A stretch of DNA of 64,000 nucleotides from Maledivibacter sp. (GTDB lineage: Bacteria > Bacillota > Clostridia > Peptostreptococcales > Caminicellaceae). The stretch spans positions 1 through 64,000 of the forward strand of contig JAOASB010000050.1 in assembly GCA_025210375.1 (NCBI GenBank), read 5' to 3'. A model generated the notes under the pieces. The model was not told the origin of the DNA, ran no database searches, and saw nothing but the letters and a program-made list of their open reading frames with translations. Positions 27,456 through 36,644 of the stretch are shown here, in pieces (within the stretch, counting starts at the first letter, position 1; each line of letters begins with the position of its first letter). The position numbers and the translations under genes are program-made.

Positions 27456-28742
27456 ATGGATTCAACAATAGTAAAAAAGGAAAATAATAAGGTTACTTTA
27501 CAAATTAACGTAAGTGCTGAAGAGTTTAATAAAGCTGTTCATCAATCATATTTAAAGAACAGAAAAAGATTCAACATTCCTGGATTTAGAAAAGGAAAGG
27601 CACCTAGAAAAGTAATCGAAATGCAATATGGAGAAGGAGTTTTCTATGAGGACGCTATAAATATAGTACTTCCAGAAAAATACGATAGAGCTGTTGAGGA
27701 GCATAATTTAGAACCTGTTGATAGACCGGATATAGATATTGAGAACATTGAAAAGGATAAGGATTTAGTTTTTACAGCTTCTGTAACAGTAAAGCCAGAA
27801 GTTAAATTAGGGGAGTATAAAGGTATAGAAGTAGAAAAAATTGAGTATAATGTAACTGACGAGGATGTAGACAACGAAATAGAAAAAATGAGGGATCAAA
27901 ACTCAAGATTAGTCAATATTGAAGATAGACCTGTACAAAACGATGACAATGTTATCATCGACTACAAGGGATTTGTTGGTGATGAGCAATTTGAAGGTGG
28001 AACTGCTGAAAACCAAACTTTAGTTATTGGATCAAAATCATTTATTCCAGGTTTTGAAGAGCAATTAATTGGTGCAAATATTGGGGATGAAGTAGAAGTT
28101 AAGGTTACTTTCCCTGAGGAATATCATGCAGAAAACTTAGCAGGGAAAGATGCCGTTTTCAATGTTAAAGTTAACGAGATTAAATTTAAAGAATTACCTG
28201 AATTAGATGATGAATTTGCTAAAGATGTAAGTGAATTTGATACATTAGATGAACTAAAGAATGATACAAAAAAGAAAATGGAAGAAAGTGCTAAGGATAA
28301 AGCAGAAAAGGAATTAAGAGAAAAGGTATTAGACAAAGTAGTAGAAGCTATTGAAGTTGAAATTCCAGAGGCTATGGTTGAGACTGAAATAGACAATATG
28401 CTTAGAGATTTTGATTTCCAACTAAGATACCAAGGATTAGATTTAGAAAAATATCTACAATTTACTAACAGTAAAATTGAAGATTTAAGAAAACAAATGA
28501 GAGATGATGCATACAATAGAGTGAAAACGTCTTTAACTTTAGGAGCTATTGGTGAATCAGAAAAAATCGAAGCAAATGATGAGGATTTAGAACAAGAATT
28601 TGAAAAAATGGCAGAAAGTCATAAAACAACTGTTGAAAAATTAAAAGAATCTTTTAAAGAAGAAAACTTTGGGTATATTAAGAATACTATTAAAGTTAGA
28701 AAAACAATTGACTTTTTAGTGGAAAATGCTAATGTAGCTTAA
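27456..28742 (+). CDS. tig: Trigger factor
   Basis: Ribosome-associated chaperone and peptidyl-prolyl isomerase, 428 residues, full length. The ribosome-docking signature is near residue 40 (FNIPGFRKGKAPRKVIE); the FKBP-type domain spans about 150-245 (VIIDYKGFVGDEQFEGG, FIPGFEEQLIGANIGDE); the remainder is the helical arm and chaperone cradle. ATG 27456 follows AAGGAGG; the in-frame start at 27417 has none. It heads the conserved tig-clpP-clpX cluster, with only 32 bp to clpP. The terminator and promoter region upstream isolate it from recX. Confidence 0.97.
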   Translation: MDSTIVKKENNKVTLQINVSAEEFNKAVHQSYLKNRKRFNIPGFRKGKAPRKVIEMQYGEGVFYEDAINIVLPEKYDRAVEEHNLEPVDRPDIDIENIEKDKDLVFTASVTVKPEVKLGEYKGIEVEKIEYNVTDEDVDNEIEKMRDQNSRLVNIEDRPVQNDDNVIIDYKGFVGDEQFEGGTAENQTLVIGSKSFIPGFEEQLIGANIGDEVEVKVTFPEEYHAENLAGKDAVFNVKVNEIKFKELPELDDEFAKDVSEFDTLDELKNDTKKKMEESAKDKAEKELREKVLDKVVEAIEVEIPEAMVETEIDNMLRDFDFQLRYQGLDLEKYLQFTNSKIEDLRKQMRDDAYNRVKTSLTLGAIGESEKIEANDEDLEQEFEKMAESHKTTVEKLKESFKEENFGYIKNTIKVRKTIDFLVENANVA

Positions 28743-28774
28743 TTAAATTATAAAGAAGTGAGGAGTGAGGTTAT

Positions 28775-29359
28775 ATGGCTTTAGTACCTGTGGTAGTTGA
28801 GCAGACTAATCGTGGGGAAAGATCCTACGATATATATTCTCGACTACTTAAAGAGAGAATAATTTTTTTAGGCGAGGAAGTAAATGAACATACTGCTAGT
28901 TTAGTTGTGGCCCAGCTACTATTCTTAGAGGCCGATGATCCAGATAAGGATATTCATATTTACATAAATAGTCCTGGGGGGTCTATAACTGCTGGTATGG
29001 CTATTTATGATACTATGCAATTTATCAAGCCCGATGTAGCTACAACCTGCATTGGAATGGCAGCTAGTATGGGGGCATTCTTACTTGCTGCGGGCACAAA
29101 GGGTAAGAGATTTGCACTTCCTAACGCAGAAATAATGATACATCAACCACTTGGTGGTACAAGGGGTCAAGCTGAAGACATTAAAATACATGCAGAGAGA
29201 ATCTTGAAAATGAGAGATAAGCTTAATAAAATATTAAGTGAAAGAACAGGGCAACCTTTAGAGACAATAGAAAAAGATACCGATAGAGATAACTTTATGG
29301 ATCCAGAAGATGCTATGAAGTATGGATTGATTGATAAAGTTATTACTTCTAGGAAATAA
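28775..29359 (+). CDS. clpP: ATP-dependent Clp protease proteolytic subunit
   Basis: The 194-residue serine peptidase that forms the double heptameric Clp chamber. Catalytic Ser98 lies in AASMGAF and His123 in MIHQPLGG, followed by the usual handle-helix region (GQAEDIKIHAERIL). The N-terminal VVEQTNRGERSYDIYSRLL is typical, with no long propeptide. It works with ClpX, encoded 18 bp downstream, and with ClpC or ClpA partners encoded elsewhere. Ribosome site GAGGAGTGAGG is strong. Full length with no anomalies. Confidence 0.98.
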   Translation: MALVPVVVEQTNRGERSYDIYSRLLKERIIFLGEEVNEHTASLVVAQLLFLEADDPDKDIHIYINSPGGSITAGMAIYDTMQFIKPDVATTCIGMAASMGAFLLAAGTKGKRFALPNAEIMIHQPLGGTRGQAEDIKIHAERILKMRDKLNKILSERTGQPLETIEKDTDRDNFMDPEDAMKYGLIDKVITSRK

Positions 29360-29377
29360 CACAAGAGAGGTGTAGCG

Positions 29378-30658
29378 ATGTCTAGATTTGATGACAGAAG
29401 CAAAAGCAAGCTAAAATGCTCTTTTTGTGGCAAATCGCAGGATCAAGTTAAAAGACTTATAGCAGGTCCTAATGTATATATTTGTGATGAATGTATAGAG
29501 CTTTGTCAAGAAATTATTCATGAAGAATTTGAAGAAAATTTTGATATAGTAACATCGGAGCTTCCTAAGCCGAGGGAGATTAAAGATATTTTAGACCAAT
29601 ATGTAATTGGTCAAGATTTAGCAAAAAAGGCTTTGGCTGTGGCTGTGTACAATCATTATAAAAGGATTGATCAGGATACTAAAAGTGATGATGTAGAACT
29701 TCAAAAAAGTAATATATTATTACTTGGTCCTACTGGGTCAGGTAAAACCCTTCTTGCACAGACATTAGCTAAAATATTGAATGTACCATTTGCCATAGCT
29801 GATGCTACGTCACTTACTGAAGCTGGTTATGTTGGAGAAGATGTAGAAAATATTATTTTAAAGCTAATACAAGCAGCGGACTTTGATATAGAAAAAGCAG
29901 AGCGAGGTATAATTTATATAGATGAGATAGATAAGATTGCTAGAAAAACCGACAATCCATCTATTACTCGTGATGTGAGTGGTGAAGGAGTACAGCAGGC
30001 CCTATTAAAGATACTTGAAGGAACTGTTGCAAGTGTTCCACCTCAAGGTGGAAGGAAGCATCCCCATCAAGAGTTCATACAAATTGATACTGGAAATATA
30101 TTATTTATTTGCGGTGGAGCCTTTGATGGTATAGAAAAGATAATCCAAAAGCGTACTGGTAAGAAAGCTATGGGCTTTGGTGCTAATGTACAAAGTAAGG
30201 CTCAACTTGATATAGGTAAAATTTTAGAGAAGATAGAGCCAGAGGATTTATTGAAATATGGATTAATACCAGAATTTGTGGGAAGGGTACCTGTTGTAGT
30301 ATCCCTACATGAACTGGATGAAGAAGCTCTTGTTAAGATATTAACCGAGCCAAAGAATGCTTTAGTAAAACAATATAAAAAATTATTTGATCTTGACGAA
30401 GTAGATGTAGAGTTTGAAGAAGAGGCTCTAAGAGCTGTTGCCAAAATGGCAATCGATAGAAAAACTGGGGCGAGAGGCCTTAGAAGTATACTTGAGAATT
30501 CTATGCTTGAGGTTATGTATGACATACCATCAAGGGAGGATATAACCAAGTGTATTGTGACAAAAGAGACAATAGATAAAAAAATTCCACCTACTTTAGT
30601 TCTTGCTGATCAAAAAAAGAAAAAGACTAGAAAAAAGAATGAAGAAACTGCTTCATAA
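29378..30658 (+). CDS. clpX: ATP-dependent Clp protease ATPase subunit ClpX
   Basis: A 426-residue AAA+ unfoldase that feeds substrates to ClpP. The N-terminal zinc-binding domain has CSFC and CDEC pairs (residues about 13-40). Walker A GPTGSGKTLL lies near 118, Walker B IIYIDEID near 182, the RKH-type pore loop and the ClpP-docking IGF-type loop region (GFGANV) follow, and the sensor-2 arginine is in GARGLRSI. Length and order are normal. A terminator lies 15 bp after the stop, so lon is transcribed separately at least in part. Confidence 0.98.
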   Translation: MSRFDDRSKSKLKCSFCGKSQDQVKRLIAGPNVYICDECIELCQEIIHEEFEENFDIVTSELPKPREIKDILDQYVIGQDLAKKALAVAVYNHYKRIDQDTKSDDVELQKSNILLLGPTGSGKTLLAQTLAKILNVPFAIADATSLTEAGYVGEDVENIILKLIQAADFDIEKAERGIIYIDEIDKIARKTDNPSITRDVSGEGVQQALLKILEGTVASVPPQGGRKHPHQEFIQIDTGNILFICGGAFDGIEKIIQKRTGKKAMGFGANVQSKAQLDIGKILEKIEPEDLLKYGLIPEFVGRVPVVVSLHELDEEALVKILTEPKNALVKQYKKLFDLDEVDVEFEEEALRAVAKMAIDRKTGARGLRSILENSMLEVMYDIPSREDITKCIVTKETIDKKIPPTLVLADQKKKKTRKKNEETAS

Positions 30659-30672
30659 TGAAATGATTGATT

Positions 30673-30700
30673 AAGGCGAGTCAAAGTGGCTCGCTTTCTT
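30673..30700 (+). terminator. Intrinsic terminator after clpX
   Basis: AAGGCGAG/CTCGCTTT stem (one G-U) with a nine-base loop and a T-rich tail. Confidence 0.75.
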
Positions 30701-30869
30701 ATTACCTGTACAAAAAGTATAAGAAAATTTAAAAATGTAAAATATAATATTAATAATTTAATGCTGGAACTTGGAACCAATAAAAGTACGTTATAAAAAT
30801 GCAATAAAGTTTTGTTCTTTATACTTACTTTTATTTTCTAATGAGTCCTCAAACAAAGGAGGGAATGTT

Positions 30870-33209
30870 ATGGAAGATAATAAAAACATAGAATTGCCAT
30901 TGATACCACTTAGAGGTCTTTCTGTTTTCCCATATATGGTTCTTCATTTTGATGTTGGTAGAGAGAAATCTATAAAAGCCTTGGAAGAAGCAATGGTAAA
31001 GGATCAGACTATATTTCTAACTACTCAAAAAGAGATAGATATAGATTTACCTACCACTGAAGATTTTTATGAAATAGGCACAATTTCGAAGATTAAGCAA
31101 ATGCTTAAATTACCAGGCGATGCTATTAGAGTGCTTGTTGAAGGAATTAGTAGAGGTAAAATGATTAATGTAGTACATGAGGACCCATATTTTAGAGCGG
31201 AGATAGAAGAGTACGTATTAGAAACACAAGATCTTGATAAAGAGCTGGAAGCTATGATGAGGGTTGTTCTTGATGCCTTCGAAAATTATGTAAGTGTTAG
31301 CAATAAGATTTCTCCCGAGGTGATAATTAGTGTATCATCCATTGAAGAGGCTGGAAGGCTTGCAGATGTCATTGCATCCCATATGCTTCTTAAGACTGAC
31401 CAAAAACAAGAGATTTTGGAAGCCTTTGACCCAAAGGATAGACTTGAGGTTCTTTATAGAATACTTCTAAAGGAAGTAGAAATATTAGAGGTTGAAAAGG
31501 AAATCAATACTAAGGTTAGAAGACGAATAAATAGATTACAGAAAGAGTATTATCTAAAGGAGCAGCTTAAAGCAATAAAAGAAGAGCTTGGAGAAGATAT
31601 AGAGTACGATGATGAAATAGAAGGGTTCTATGACAAAATTGCAAAGATTAAGCTTCCTAAAAAGGTTGAAGAAAAGGTTTATAAAGAGATAGACAGACTT
31701 TCTAAGCTTTCCCAGGGGTCCGCTGAGGGTGGAGTTATAAGAACCTATGTAAATTGGATATTAGATTTACCTTGGAATAAGAAAACCAAAGACTCTATTG
31801 ATATTAAGAAGGCTAAAGAAATCCTAGATGAAGATCATTATGGCTTAAAATCTGTTAAGGAAAGAATTCTTGAATATCTTGCAATCAGAAAGCTTGCTAA
31901 AAAAATGAAGGGCCCTATTATTTGTCTAGTAGGACCTCCTGGAGTAGGAAAAACCTCTATAGCGAAGTCCATTGCAAGATCGTTGAATAGAAAGTTCGTT
32001 AGAATGTCCCTTGGTGGGGTTAGAGATGAAGCGGAAATCAGAGGACATAGAAGGACATATATAGGTGCAATACCAGGAAGAATTATTTCTGCTATTAAGG
32101 ACGCTGGTTCTAAAAATCCAGTATTCCTATTTGATGAGATAGATAAGGTTAGTAGTGATTTTAGAGGAGATCCTGCATCCGCATTATTGGAAGTCCTAGA
32201 TCCTGAACAAAATAAGGAGTTCACAGATCATTATCTAGAAGTACCATTTGATTTATCTAATGTAATGTTTATCACTACAGCAAATACCTTGGGGACTATA
32301 CCAAGACCTTTATTAGATAGAATGGAAATAATTGATGTTTCAGGGTATACAGAGGAAGAAAAGACTATAATTGCTAAGAAATACCTTGTTCCAAAGCAAA
32401 TAAAGGAGCATGGAATGGAGCCCGATAATCTTCAGATATCTGAACAAACAATAAGAGGGATTATCAACGGCTATACTAGAGAATCTGGAGTAAGGGGATT
32501 AGAAAGGCAAATAGCAACTGTGTGTCGTAAGGCAGCAAGACATATAGTTGAAAATGATTCAAAGATAATCAGAGTAAATACCACTAGTTTAAATAAATAT
32601 CTCGGAATATCTAGGTATAGATATGAAAAGGTTAAGGACAAAAACGAGATAGGAATTACTACAGGTCTTGCATGGACAAGAGTCGGAGGAGATACTCTGT
32701 CTATAGAGGTTACACCTATGAAGGGTACCGGTAAGCTGGTATTGACTGGTCAGCTGGGCGATGTTATGAAGGAATCTGCTAGGGCTGGGTTGAGTTATAT
32801 ACGTTCTAGAGTAGATAAATTAGATATTGATGAAGAGTTTTATAAAAAAAATGATATACATATACATATACCGGAAGGAGCAATACCAAAGGATGGACCT
32901 TCAGCTGGTATAACCATGGCTACGGCAGTTATTTCAGCCCTTGAGAAAACCCCTGTAAATAGAAATGTTGCAATGACAGGTGAGATTACCCTAAGAGGTA
33001 GAGTATTACCTGTTGGAGGAATAAAAGAAAAAGTTTTGGCCGCAAATAGGGCTGGCATAAAGAAAATACTTTTACCAATAGAAAATGAAAAGGATCTTAC
33101 AGAGATACCAGATACGGTTAAAAGAAAATTGGAGTTTGTATTGGTAGAGCATATGGATGAAGTATTAAAGCATGCACTGGTAAAGGGAGAAAATAATAAT
33201 GAAGATTAG
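30870..33209 (+). CDS. lon: ATP-dependent protease Lon (LonA type)
   Basis: A 779-residue LonA. Order: N-terminal LAN substrate-binding domain (LPLIPLRGLSVFPYMVLHFDVGR), central helical region, AAA+ domain with Walker A GPPGVGKTS near residue 356 and Walker B FLFDEIDK, and a C-terminal Ser-Lys peptidase domain with Ser678 in PKDGPSAG and the Lys in GGIKEKVLA. ATG 30870 follows AAAGGAGGG; the in-frame start at 30771 does not. It overlaps the next gene, ysxC, by 11 bp, so translation is likely coupled. It degrades misfolded and regulatory proteins in the cytosol. Confidence 0.97.
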   Translation: MEDNKNIELPLIPLRGLSVFPYMVLHFDVGREKSIKALEEAMVKDQTIFLTTQKEIDIDLPTTEDFYEIGTISKIKQMLKLPGDAIRVLVEGISRGKMINVVHEDPYFRAEIEEYVLETQDLDKELEAMMRVVLDAFENYVSVSNKISPEVIISVSSIEEAGRLADVIASHMLLKTDQKQEILEAFDPKDRLEVLYRILLKEVEILEVEKEINTKVRRRINRLQKEYYLKEQLKAIKEELGEDIEYDDEIEGFYDKIAKIKLPKKVEEKVYKEIDRLSKLSQGSAEGGVIRTYVNWILDLPWNKKTKDSIDIKKAKEILDEDHYGLKSVKERILEYLAIRKLAKKMKGPIICLVGPPGVGKTSIAKSIARSLNRKFVRMSLGGVRDEAEIRGHRRTYIGAIPGRIISAIKDAGSKNPVFLFDEIDKVSSDFRGDPASALLEVLDPEQNKEFTDHYLEVPFDLSNVMFITTANTLGTIPRPLLDRMEIIDVSGYTEEEKTIIAKKYLVPKQIKEHGMEPDNLQISEQTIRGIINGYTRESGVRGLERQIATVCRKAARHIVENDSKIIRVNTTSLNKYLGISRYRYEKVKDKNEIGITTGLAWTRVGGDTLSIEVTPMKGTGKLVLTGQLGDVMKESARAGLSYIRSRVDKLDIDEEFYKKNDIHIHIPEGAIPKDGPSAGITMATAVISALEKTPVNRNVAMTGEITLRGRVLPVGGIKEKVLAANRAGIKKILLPIENEKDLTEIPDTVKRKLEFVLVEHMDEVLKHALVKGENNNED

Positions 33210-33825
33210 AAGCTGTGAATTTATAATTAGTGCTGTTCACAAGAATCAGTATCCCTTGGATGAAATTCCGGAAATAGCTTTAGCTGGAAGATCAAATGTA
33301 GGAAAATCTTCATTAATCAATATGCTATTAAATAGAAAAAAACTAGCTAGAACTAGTTCTACTCCCGGCAAAACCCAGACTATTAACTTTTACCTTATAA
33401 ATAATGAATATCATCTTGTGGACTTACCCGGATATGGGTATGCAAGGGTTTCTAAAAAAAGTAAAGAAGAGTGGGGTAAAATAATAGAAACTTACCTAAC
33501 AACCCGTGAAAAATTGGTTGAAGTTATACAGCTGGTAGATATAAGACATAAACCCACTCAGCAAGATATACAAATGTATAATTGGATAAGGCACTTTGGG
33601 TTTAAAGGTATAGTTGTTGCTACAAAACTGGACAAGATTAAGAGAAGTCAGAGACAGAAACAAATTAGCTTAATTAGGAAAACACTAGAAATGAGTAAAG
33701 ACGATGTATTGATACCTGTATCCTCTATGAATAGGGAAGGTAAAGAAAAACTCTGGGAGGCTATAGGCAGTACATTTATTCAAAAAGGATATGATATAAC
33801 CATAGAAGAAGCAGCTGAGATTTAA
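33199..33825 (+). CDS. ysxC: Ribosome biogenesis GTP-binding protein YsxC/EngB
   Basis: A 208-residue TRAFAC GTPase needed for late 50S assembly. G1 is GRSNVGKSS near residue 31, G2/switch I has SSTPGKTQTI, G3 is VDLPGYGYA and G4 is TKLDK near 140. Length is normal. It overlaps lon by 11 bp with a ribosome site inside lon, and the lon-ysxC order is conserved in Firmicutes. The stop codon lies in the loop of the terminator hairpin at 33809-33848. Confidence 0.96.
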   Translation: MKIRSCEFIISAVHKNQYPLDEIPEIALAGRSNVGKSSLINMLLNRKKLARTSSTPGKTQTINFYLINNEYHLVDLPGYGYARVSKKSKEEWGKIIETYLTTREKLVEVIQLVDIRHKPTQQDIQMYNWIRHFGFKGIVVATKLDKIKRSQRQKQISLIRKTLEMSKDDVLIPVSSMNREGKEKLWEAIGSTFIQKGYDITIEEAAEI

Positions 33826-33848
33826 CCTTCAGCTGCTTTCTTTTTTTA
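33809..33848. terminator. Intrinsic terminator between ysxC and rubredoxin (convergent)
   Basis: AAGCAGCTGA/TCAGCTGCTT, a 10-bp stem with a ten-base loop containing the ysxC stop codon, followed by TTCTTTTTTT. The A-rich upstream side is weak, so it mainly serves the plus strand. Confidence 0.85.
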
Positions 33849-34007
33849 CTCTACTAGTTCAAACATATCCTTGCCAACACCGCAAACAGGACAAACCCAA
33901 TCATCTGGAATATCTTCAAAGGCTGTACCTGGAGCTATTCCCCCATCTGGATCGCCTACCTCAGGATCGTATTCATAACCACATGGTACACATCTGTATT
34001 TTTTCAT
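33846..34007 (-). CDS. Rubredoxin
   Basis: A 53-residue one-iron electron carrier. Both iron-binding pairs are present: CVPCGY near residue 6 and CPVCGVGK near 39, with the conserved DPDGGIAPGTAFEDIPDDW between them. ATG 34007 is preceded by AGGAGAAT; an in-frame upstream start at 34043 has no ribosome site. Stand-alone gene. In anaerobes it passes electrons to rubrerythrin, rubredoxin:oxygen oxidoreductase or superoxide reductase, none of which is next to it here. Confidence 0.97.
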   Translation of the reverse strand: MKKYRCVPCGYEYDPEVGDPDGGIAPGTAFEDIPDDWVCPVCGVGKDMFELVE

Positions 34008-34146
34008 ATTATATTCTCCTTTCAAATTCACTAATTTATGCATATTATTGATACAATTAGATTATACCCACAGGATAACTATTTAAAACATAAATTAATA
34101 TTTTAAGGAGAGAATCATAATATGTATGTTTAACTTAGCCTATTTG

Positions 34147-34797
34147 TCAATAATTCATATCCTCAATTTCCAATTCTCTTCTCATATCCTCCGAGACATA
34201 TTTCTTAATAATGATATTCTCCAAGATTAATCTCTCAATAACATATGCAACTGTGGCGAAGGCAAGAACGATGAATATTGGACTTATATATTTTATGGCA
34301 TAATAGATCAAAACAATTAGTGACAAGCATGATATGGAAGTAAACAAGTGCTTATGGGCCAGTAGAAATGAATTGATTATTGCTTGTTTGATATTTAAGT
34401 CTATTTTTGCTAACATAGGGAATAGAAATAATGATACAATGGATATTTCAAATATCATAAAATATTGTGTACTTAATACTAAAAATGAATACCCCCCAAA
34501 TATGGATATGTTTCTTAAAACTAAAGTCATTGACATAGATAATATAATAAAGCAAATTGAAAGTAAAATTCCTTGCCTTACATTTTCCTTAAAGCCCTTT
34601 ACAAAGTGGTAAAGTAGTCTACCCTGCTGCTTTCTCATGGATTCATAGATAGTATAAACCATGGCAATACAAGCAGGGACAAAGGTGATACCAAAGCCTG
34701 ATGCCGCCACTAAAATGAATATGATATTGAGTACCATTAAATCAAAGAGGGATGTTCCAAAACGATGAAAGAAACCGTCAATATTGAAAATATTCAT
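34147..34797 (-). CDS. YesL-like (DUF624) membrane protein
   Basis: A 216-residue integral membrane protein with five or six hydrophobic segments (LFDLMVLNIIFILVAASGF, VPACIAMVYTIYESM, GILLSICFIILSMSM and others). The N-terminal half matches the YesL/DUF624 family, which is commonly encoded next to YesM/YesN two-component systems and sugar ABC transporters. It is divergent from the sensor kinase, sharing a 92-bp promoter region. Its function is not established; a role in sensing or transport accessory work for the same carbohydrate is inferred from context. Confidence 0.82.
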   Translation of the reverse strand: MNIFNIDGFFHRFGTSLFDLMVLNIIFILVAASGFGITFVPACIAMVYTIYESMRKQQGRLLYHFVKGFKENVRQGILLSICFIILSMSMTLVLRNISIFGGYSFLVLSTQYFMIFEISIVSLFLFPMLAKIDLNIKQAIINSFLLAHKHLFTSISCLSLIVLIYYAIKYISPIFIVLAFATVAYVIERLILENIIIKKYVSEDMRRELEIEDMNY

Positions 34798-34889
34798 GGA
34801 TGCCTCCTGGTTACTTTATTAGCTTAAGAAGTAAAGATATAATGCAAGTATAGTCCTTTAAAAAGATTATGTCAAAGGATGGTGTGAAT

Positions 34890-36644
34890 ATGATAAAAGA
34901 CAAATTTAAAAATTATTCAATTAGTAAAAAAATAATATATATATATCTACCCCTTAGCATAATCCCCTTGATTATAGTTGCTACTATAATCTCAGCTATT
35001 TATAAATCTAGGGTTAAAGAGGCCAGCTATAGAAATATAATTGATAGTTCTAAATTGATCATTAGCAAAATTGACGAAATGGTTAAGGATGTAAATGATT
35101 GTTCCAATATGTTAACTATAAATCTGAATACAATAATTGATGAGGTAAAGGAAAATGAAAATTATTCAGATTTTGAAAAAACGGTTGATATCAATAGAGA
35201 ACTGAACAATGCTAAGATAATATTCTCAGAGGTGGAATCCATATCATTTGTAGATCGTGAAGGGAATAATTATTTTACTGATTATAGATTAAAAGAGTAT
35301 CTAGCAAAAAATTATAACTGGGATACTATGGGGAAGGTTTTTGAAAGTACAGGGAAAAGTCTATGGTTGGATATGAAAAAGATAAATCATTGTATGGAAG
35401 ATACTGAAAAACAATTAATCACAATGGGGAAAAAGGTTATACATATCAAGAGTGGCAAAACCCTGGGTTACCTTTTTTTAAATGTATCCGAGGACACATT
35501 TTCTTCAATGTTTAGAGGACAAGAAATAGACTATTTTTTAGTGAGTGGTAGTAAGATCATATCTTCAAAGGATAATAGCAAATTAAATGCCGAGACAACT
35601 AAGGAAATCATACAAGCAGTGAAGGGCAAGACAGAGGAGTCAATAATTACTGAAATCAATGGTTCAGATCATATAATAGTAAATGTGCCCCTTGAGTTTG
35701 AAAGCTGGAACCTAGTTGGAAGCACTGACCTAAGTACATTAACCGATGACCTATCTAAGATTACCATGCTGATAATAATAACTCTATTTACAAGCATTGT
35801 TATACAGATAATCGGAGCCAAAGTGCTTTCATATCTTATAGTAAATCCAATTAACAAGGTGAGAGAGAAAATGAAGCTTATTGGAGAAGGGAATTTTAAC
35901 GTTTACTTTGAAGTAGAAGGCAATGATGAGATAGGTATGTTTTTAAGGACTTTCAATAGGATGGCTATACGAATAAAGAATCTTTTAAGAAAGGTTGAGG
36001 AAAAGGAAAGTCAAAAAAGAGAATATGAACTGGCTTTAATACAACAGCAGATCAAACCCCATTTTTTATACAATACCCTGGATATTATTTATATGCTTTC
36101 GGAGATGGATATGAAAAAGGAAACCCTTAAGGCCACTAAATCTTTAGCTGATTTTTATAGAGGAACACTCAGTAATGGAAGACAAATAATATCAATCCAA
36201 GAGGAAATATCGGCATTAGAGGATTATCTATATATTCAAAACCTTAAATACAGCGATGTTTTTGAGTACAGCATTGAAGTAGATAAAGATATTTTAAAAT
36301 ACAACATCATGAAGCTGACGTTACAGCCCCTAGTAGAGAATGCTATATATCATGGGTTAAAGCCTAGGGGTAGGCTTGGCAAATTAAATATCATAGGAAG
36401 AAGTATTGAAAACAAGATTGAAATTGCCGTCAAGGATGATGGTATAGGAATGAGAGAAAAGGCTGTAAGTAGATTAAATAAATCAGAATTAGGGAAAAAG
36501 CAACAGCATTTTGGACTGTTTAGTGTAAAAAATAGGATAACCCTATACTTTGGAGATGAAGCTGGTCTAAAAATAATTTCTAAGGAAAATGAGGGAACAA
36601 CTATTATTATTACATTACCAAAGGTTGAGGGGGACATGGCATGA
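34890..36644 (+). CDS. YesM-like sensor histidine kinase
   Basis: A 584-residue membrane sensor kinase of the LytS/YesM (His_kinase) class. A membrane helix near residues 12-40 and a second near 290-315 enclose an extracytoplasmic sensing domain of about 250 residues (dCache-like by position). A HAMP domain follows (VNPINKVREKMKLIGEGNFNV...). The phospho-acceptor is His391 in QQIKPHFLYNTLD, then an HATPase with LQPLVENAIYHGL and DDGIGM. ATG 34890 follows AAAGGATGGTG, better than the in-frame ATG 34869. It overlaps the response-regulator gene by 4 bp, and presumably senses a galactoside outside the cell. Confidence 0.9.
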   Translation: MIKDKFKNYSISKKIIYIYLPLSIIPLIIVATIISAIYKSRVKEASYRNIIDSSKLIISKIDEMVKDVNDCSNMLTINLNTIIDEVKENENYSDFEKTVDINRELNNAKIIFSEVESISFVDREGNNYFTDYRLKEYLAKNYNWDTMGKVFESTGKSLWLDMKKINHCMEDTEKQLITMGKKVIHIKSGKTLGYLFLNVSEDTFSSMFRGQEIDYFLVSGSKIISSKDNSKLNAETTKEIIQAVKGKTEESIITEINGSDHIIVNVPLEFESWNLVGSTDLSTLTDDLSKITMLIIITLFTSIVIQIIGAKVLSYLIVNPINKVREKMKLIGEGNFNVYFEVEGNDEIGMFLRTFNRMAIRIKNLLRKVEEKESQKREYELALIQQQIKPHFLYNTLDIIYMLSEMDMKKETLKATKSLADFYRGTLSNGRQIISIQEEISALEDYLYIQNLKYSDVFEYSIEVDKDILKYNIMKLTLQPLVENAIYHGLKPRGRLGKLNIIGRSIENKIEIAVKDDGIGMREKAVSRLNKSELGKKQQHFGLFSVKNRITLYFGDEAGLKIISKENEGTTIIITLPKVEGDMA